From Oscillospiraceae bacterium (GTDB taxonomy: Bacteria > Bacillota > Clostridia > Oscillospirales > Oscillospiraceae), in contig JAFNXT010000047.1 in the NCBI GenBank assembly GCA_017378975.1, positions 1-6,458 on the forward strand: a stretch of 6,458 nt of DNA. The letters are read 5' to 3'. The notes under the pieces are model-generated. The model was not told the origin of the DNA, searched no databases, and was given only the letters and a program-made list of their open reading frames with translations. Made by a program: the position numbers and the translations under genes. Positions 5,791 to 6,458 of this stretch are shown one piece after another; positions within the stretch are counted from its first letter, which is position 1, and each line of letters starts with the position of its first letter.

Positions 5791-5811
5791 TGATATGGAT
5801 AATAAGAAAGG

Positions 5812-5838
5812 ACGCCGCATCCGTTCGGATGCGGCGTT
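5812..5838. terminator. Bidirectional terminator between convergent genes
   Basis: An 11-bp stem (ACGCCGCATCC 5812-5822, GGATGCGGCGT 5827-5837) closes a GTTC loop. Rightward it ends in TTTGTTGG. Leftward the tail is CCTTTCTTATTATCC. It lies between the protease gene and the stop of the convergent BlaI-family gene (5845), so it probably serves both. Confidence 0.8.
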
Positions 5839-5844
5839 TGTTGG

Positions 5845-6216
5845 TCAGATGGCACGTTTATCAGCGATCATGGACTGGAGTTGGTCCAGCACGGTATCGT
5901 CCACCTCAGGACGTTCCAGCAGGGCGGCGAACAGACCTGCCATGTCCGGCTTGTGGCGGTGGCTGAAGATCGTATTGGCAAAATACTCTTCACGGGTCAT
6001 GGTAGGCTCAAAGGTGCGGCCGTAGGTCTTGCTCCGGCGAACGAAGCCGGCCTCCCGGATGGCGCCTTTCTGGAGCAGTCCGTTGAGCAGGATGTGGATG
6101 GAGCTGTCCTTCCATGTTTTCTCCTCTTTTTGTCTCAGCAGGTCAGACCGGGACAGAGGCGCGTCGGCACCCCAGAGGACATCCATGATCTCCATCTCGC
6201 TTTTGGTCAATTCCAT
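5845..6216 (-). CDS. BlaI/MecI-family winged-helix transcriptional repressor
   Basis: 123 residues, the usual length for this family. AGGGAGGG (6230 to 6223, minus strand) lies 6 nt before the ATG. Residues 1-72 form the winged helix: LTKSEMEIMDVLW (3-15) matches the family opening, SSIHILLNGLLQKGAI (38-53) is the recognition-helix region followed by the wing, and FEPTMTREEYF (69-79) matches the junction with the dimerisation helices (80-123). Members repress beta-lactamase, penicillin-binding protein, copper or cell-envelope genes as dimers and are typically released by proteolysis through a BlaR1/MecR1-type membrane protease. In this protein the usual Arg of the 'LLNRL' motif is Gly46. No blaR1/mecR1-like gene is visible in the window; the sequence to the left is the unrelated protease gene. 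It probably represses itself, since candidate operator dyads overlap its promoter. The real targets are not visible here. Confidence 0.9.
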   Translation of the reverse strand: MELTKSEMEIMDVLWGADAPLSRSDLLRQKEEKTWKDSSIHILLNGLLQKGAIREAGFVRRSKTYGRTFEPTMTREEYFANTIFSHRHKPDMAGLFAALLERPEVDDTVLDQLQSMIADKRAI

Positions 6217-6242
6217 CGTGATCCCTCCCTTTCTCGTTACAT

Positions 6243-6271
6243 ATTATACCTTCTATGGCAGTATCTGTCAA
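6243..6271 (-). promoter_or_regulatory. Consensus promoter of the BlaI-family gene
   Basis: Read on the minus strand, TTGACA (6271-6266) and TATAAT (6248-6243) are separated by 17 nt, which is full sigma-A consensus at both hexamers. The start of transcription should lie near 6236, giving a short leader of about 20 nt before the ATG at 6216. Such a strong promoter for a repressor suggests autorepression. Confidence 0.88.
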
Positions 6272-6291
6272 TTACTAAATTGCATTTGCAA
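6269..6291. promoter_or_regulatory. Candidate operator dyads at the -35 of the BlaI-family gene
   Basis: Two adjacent short inverted repeats: CAATT-ACTA-AATTG (6269-6282), overlapping the -35, and TTGCA-TT-TGCAA (6280-6291). Neither matches the classical BlaI/MecI core TACA-n-n-TGTA, so binding by this repressor is a guess from position. Confidence 0.35.
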
Positions 6292-6338
6292 ACATTTTTT
6301 TAATGATTTTGTAATACCCTCCGGTCGGTTCGTAAAAA

Positions 6339-6363
6339 AAGGCCTGCCGGATCGGCAGGCCTT
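6339..6363 (-). terminator. Intrinsic terminator of the right-hand minus-strand gene
   Basis: On the minus strand, AAGGCCTGCCG pairs with CGGCAGGCC (9 GC-rich bp, 3-nt loop, plus two flanking A-T pairs) and is followed by a run of seven T residues (6340-6334). It begins 11 nt after the stop codon at 6375. Classical and strong. Confidence 0.9.
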
Positions 6364-6374
6364 GGAAATATGGT

Positions 6375-6458
6375 TCACTCGGCGAAGATCTTTCGCAGGA
6401 CTTCACGGTTCGCTTCGAAATCCACGTTGTACTGGCACCACATCTTGTGCTTGGAGTC
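6375..6458 (-). CDS. C-terminal end of an unidentified gene (partial)
   Basis: The last 27 codons and TGA stop (6377-6375) of a minus-strand gene that continues past the right edge. The visible end runs from DSKHKMWCQYNV to REVLRKIFAE and looks like a charged C-terminal helix. It is supported by the perfect terminator right after its stop. The fragment is too short to assign a family. It lies upstream of, and is transcriptionally separated from, the BlaI-family gene. Confidence 0.65.
   Translation of the reverse strand, partial: DSKHKMWCQYNVDFEANREVLRKIFAE

Noticed and set aside
5704..5793. A 29-codon frame starting at an ATG that overlaps the protease stop (TGATG)
   Set aside because: The overlap suggests translational coupling, but the frame ends inside the strong hairpin at 5765-5790, has no recognisable protein pattern and an unusual codon run through the stem.
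5711..6025. A plus-strand open frame from 5711
   Set aside because: It crosses the bidirectional terminator and then runs antisense to the well-supported BlaI-family gene.

Overview
The window looks like chromosome from a moderately GC-rich member of the Clostridia, possibly Oscillospiraceae or a relative. This is inferred from strong AGGAGG-type ribosome binding sites 6-7 nt before the starts, near-consensus TTGACA/TATAAT promoters with 16-18 nt spacers, several intrinsic terminators with GAAA or similar short loops, a BlaI/MecI-family regulator and an FtsH-type protease module. The species cannot be named from the sequence alone. No tRNA, rRNA, CRISPR array, insertion sequence or phage gene is visible.

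Layout. Positions 1-50 hold a short heptamer repeat and a bidirectional terminator that closes whatever lies to the left. A strong promoter (152-180) drives an orphan beta-propeller-like protein (221-1201), which ends at a clean terminator (1238-1270). A two-helix membrane protein of unknown family follows (1385-1738) with its own extended -10 promoter. Next comes a two-gene unit: a small YbjN-like protein (1912-2319), with codon use typical of a highly expressed gene, and 61 bases later a 1107-residue multidomain ATPase/protease (2381-5704). The genes are separated by a hairpin (2334-2357) that probably attenuates rather than abolishes read-through, because no second promoter is visible. A bidirectional terminator (5812-5838) lies between the protease and a convergent BlaI/MecI-family repressor gene (6216-5845, minus strand). 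Upstream of that repressor are a consensus promoter with dyads, the terminator of a further minus-strand gene, and the last 27 codons of that gene (6375-6458).

The most interesting element is the 1107-residue protein. It joins a ClpA/ClpB/HslU-class AAA+ ATPase (Walker A GPSGVGKT, Walker B VFDE) to a degenerate receiver-like domain. A complete FtsH-type AAA+ plus M41 zinc peptidase module (GPPGTGKT, FIDE, HEAGH, distal Asp) then follows. There is no membrane anchor, so it looks like a soluble, cytoplasmic relative of FtsH carrying a second, differently built ATPase ring. Both ATPase modules show departures from family norms in the pore-loop or arginine-finger regions. The adjacent YbjN-like protein, a family with a secretion-chaperone-like fold, is a natural candidate for an adaptor, chaperone or substrate, but that link rests only on gene order.
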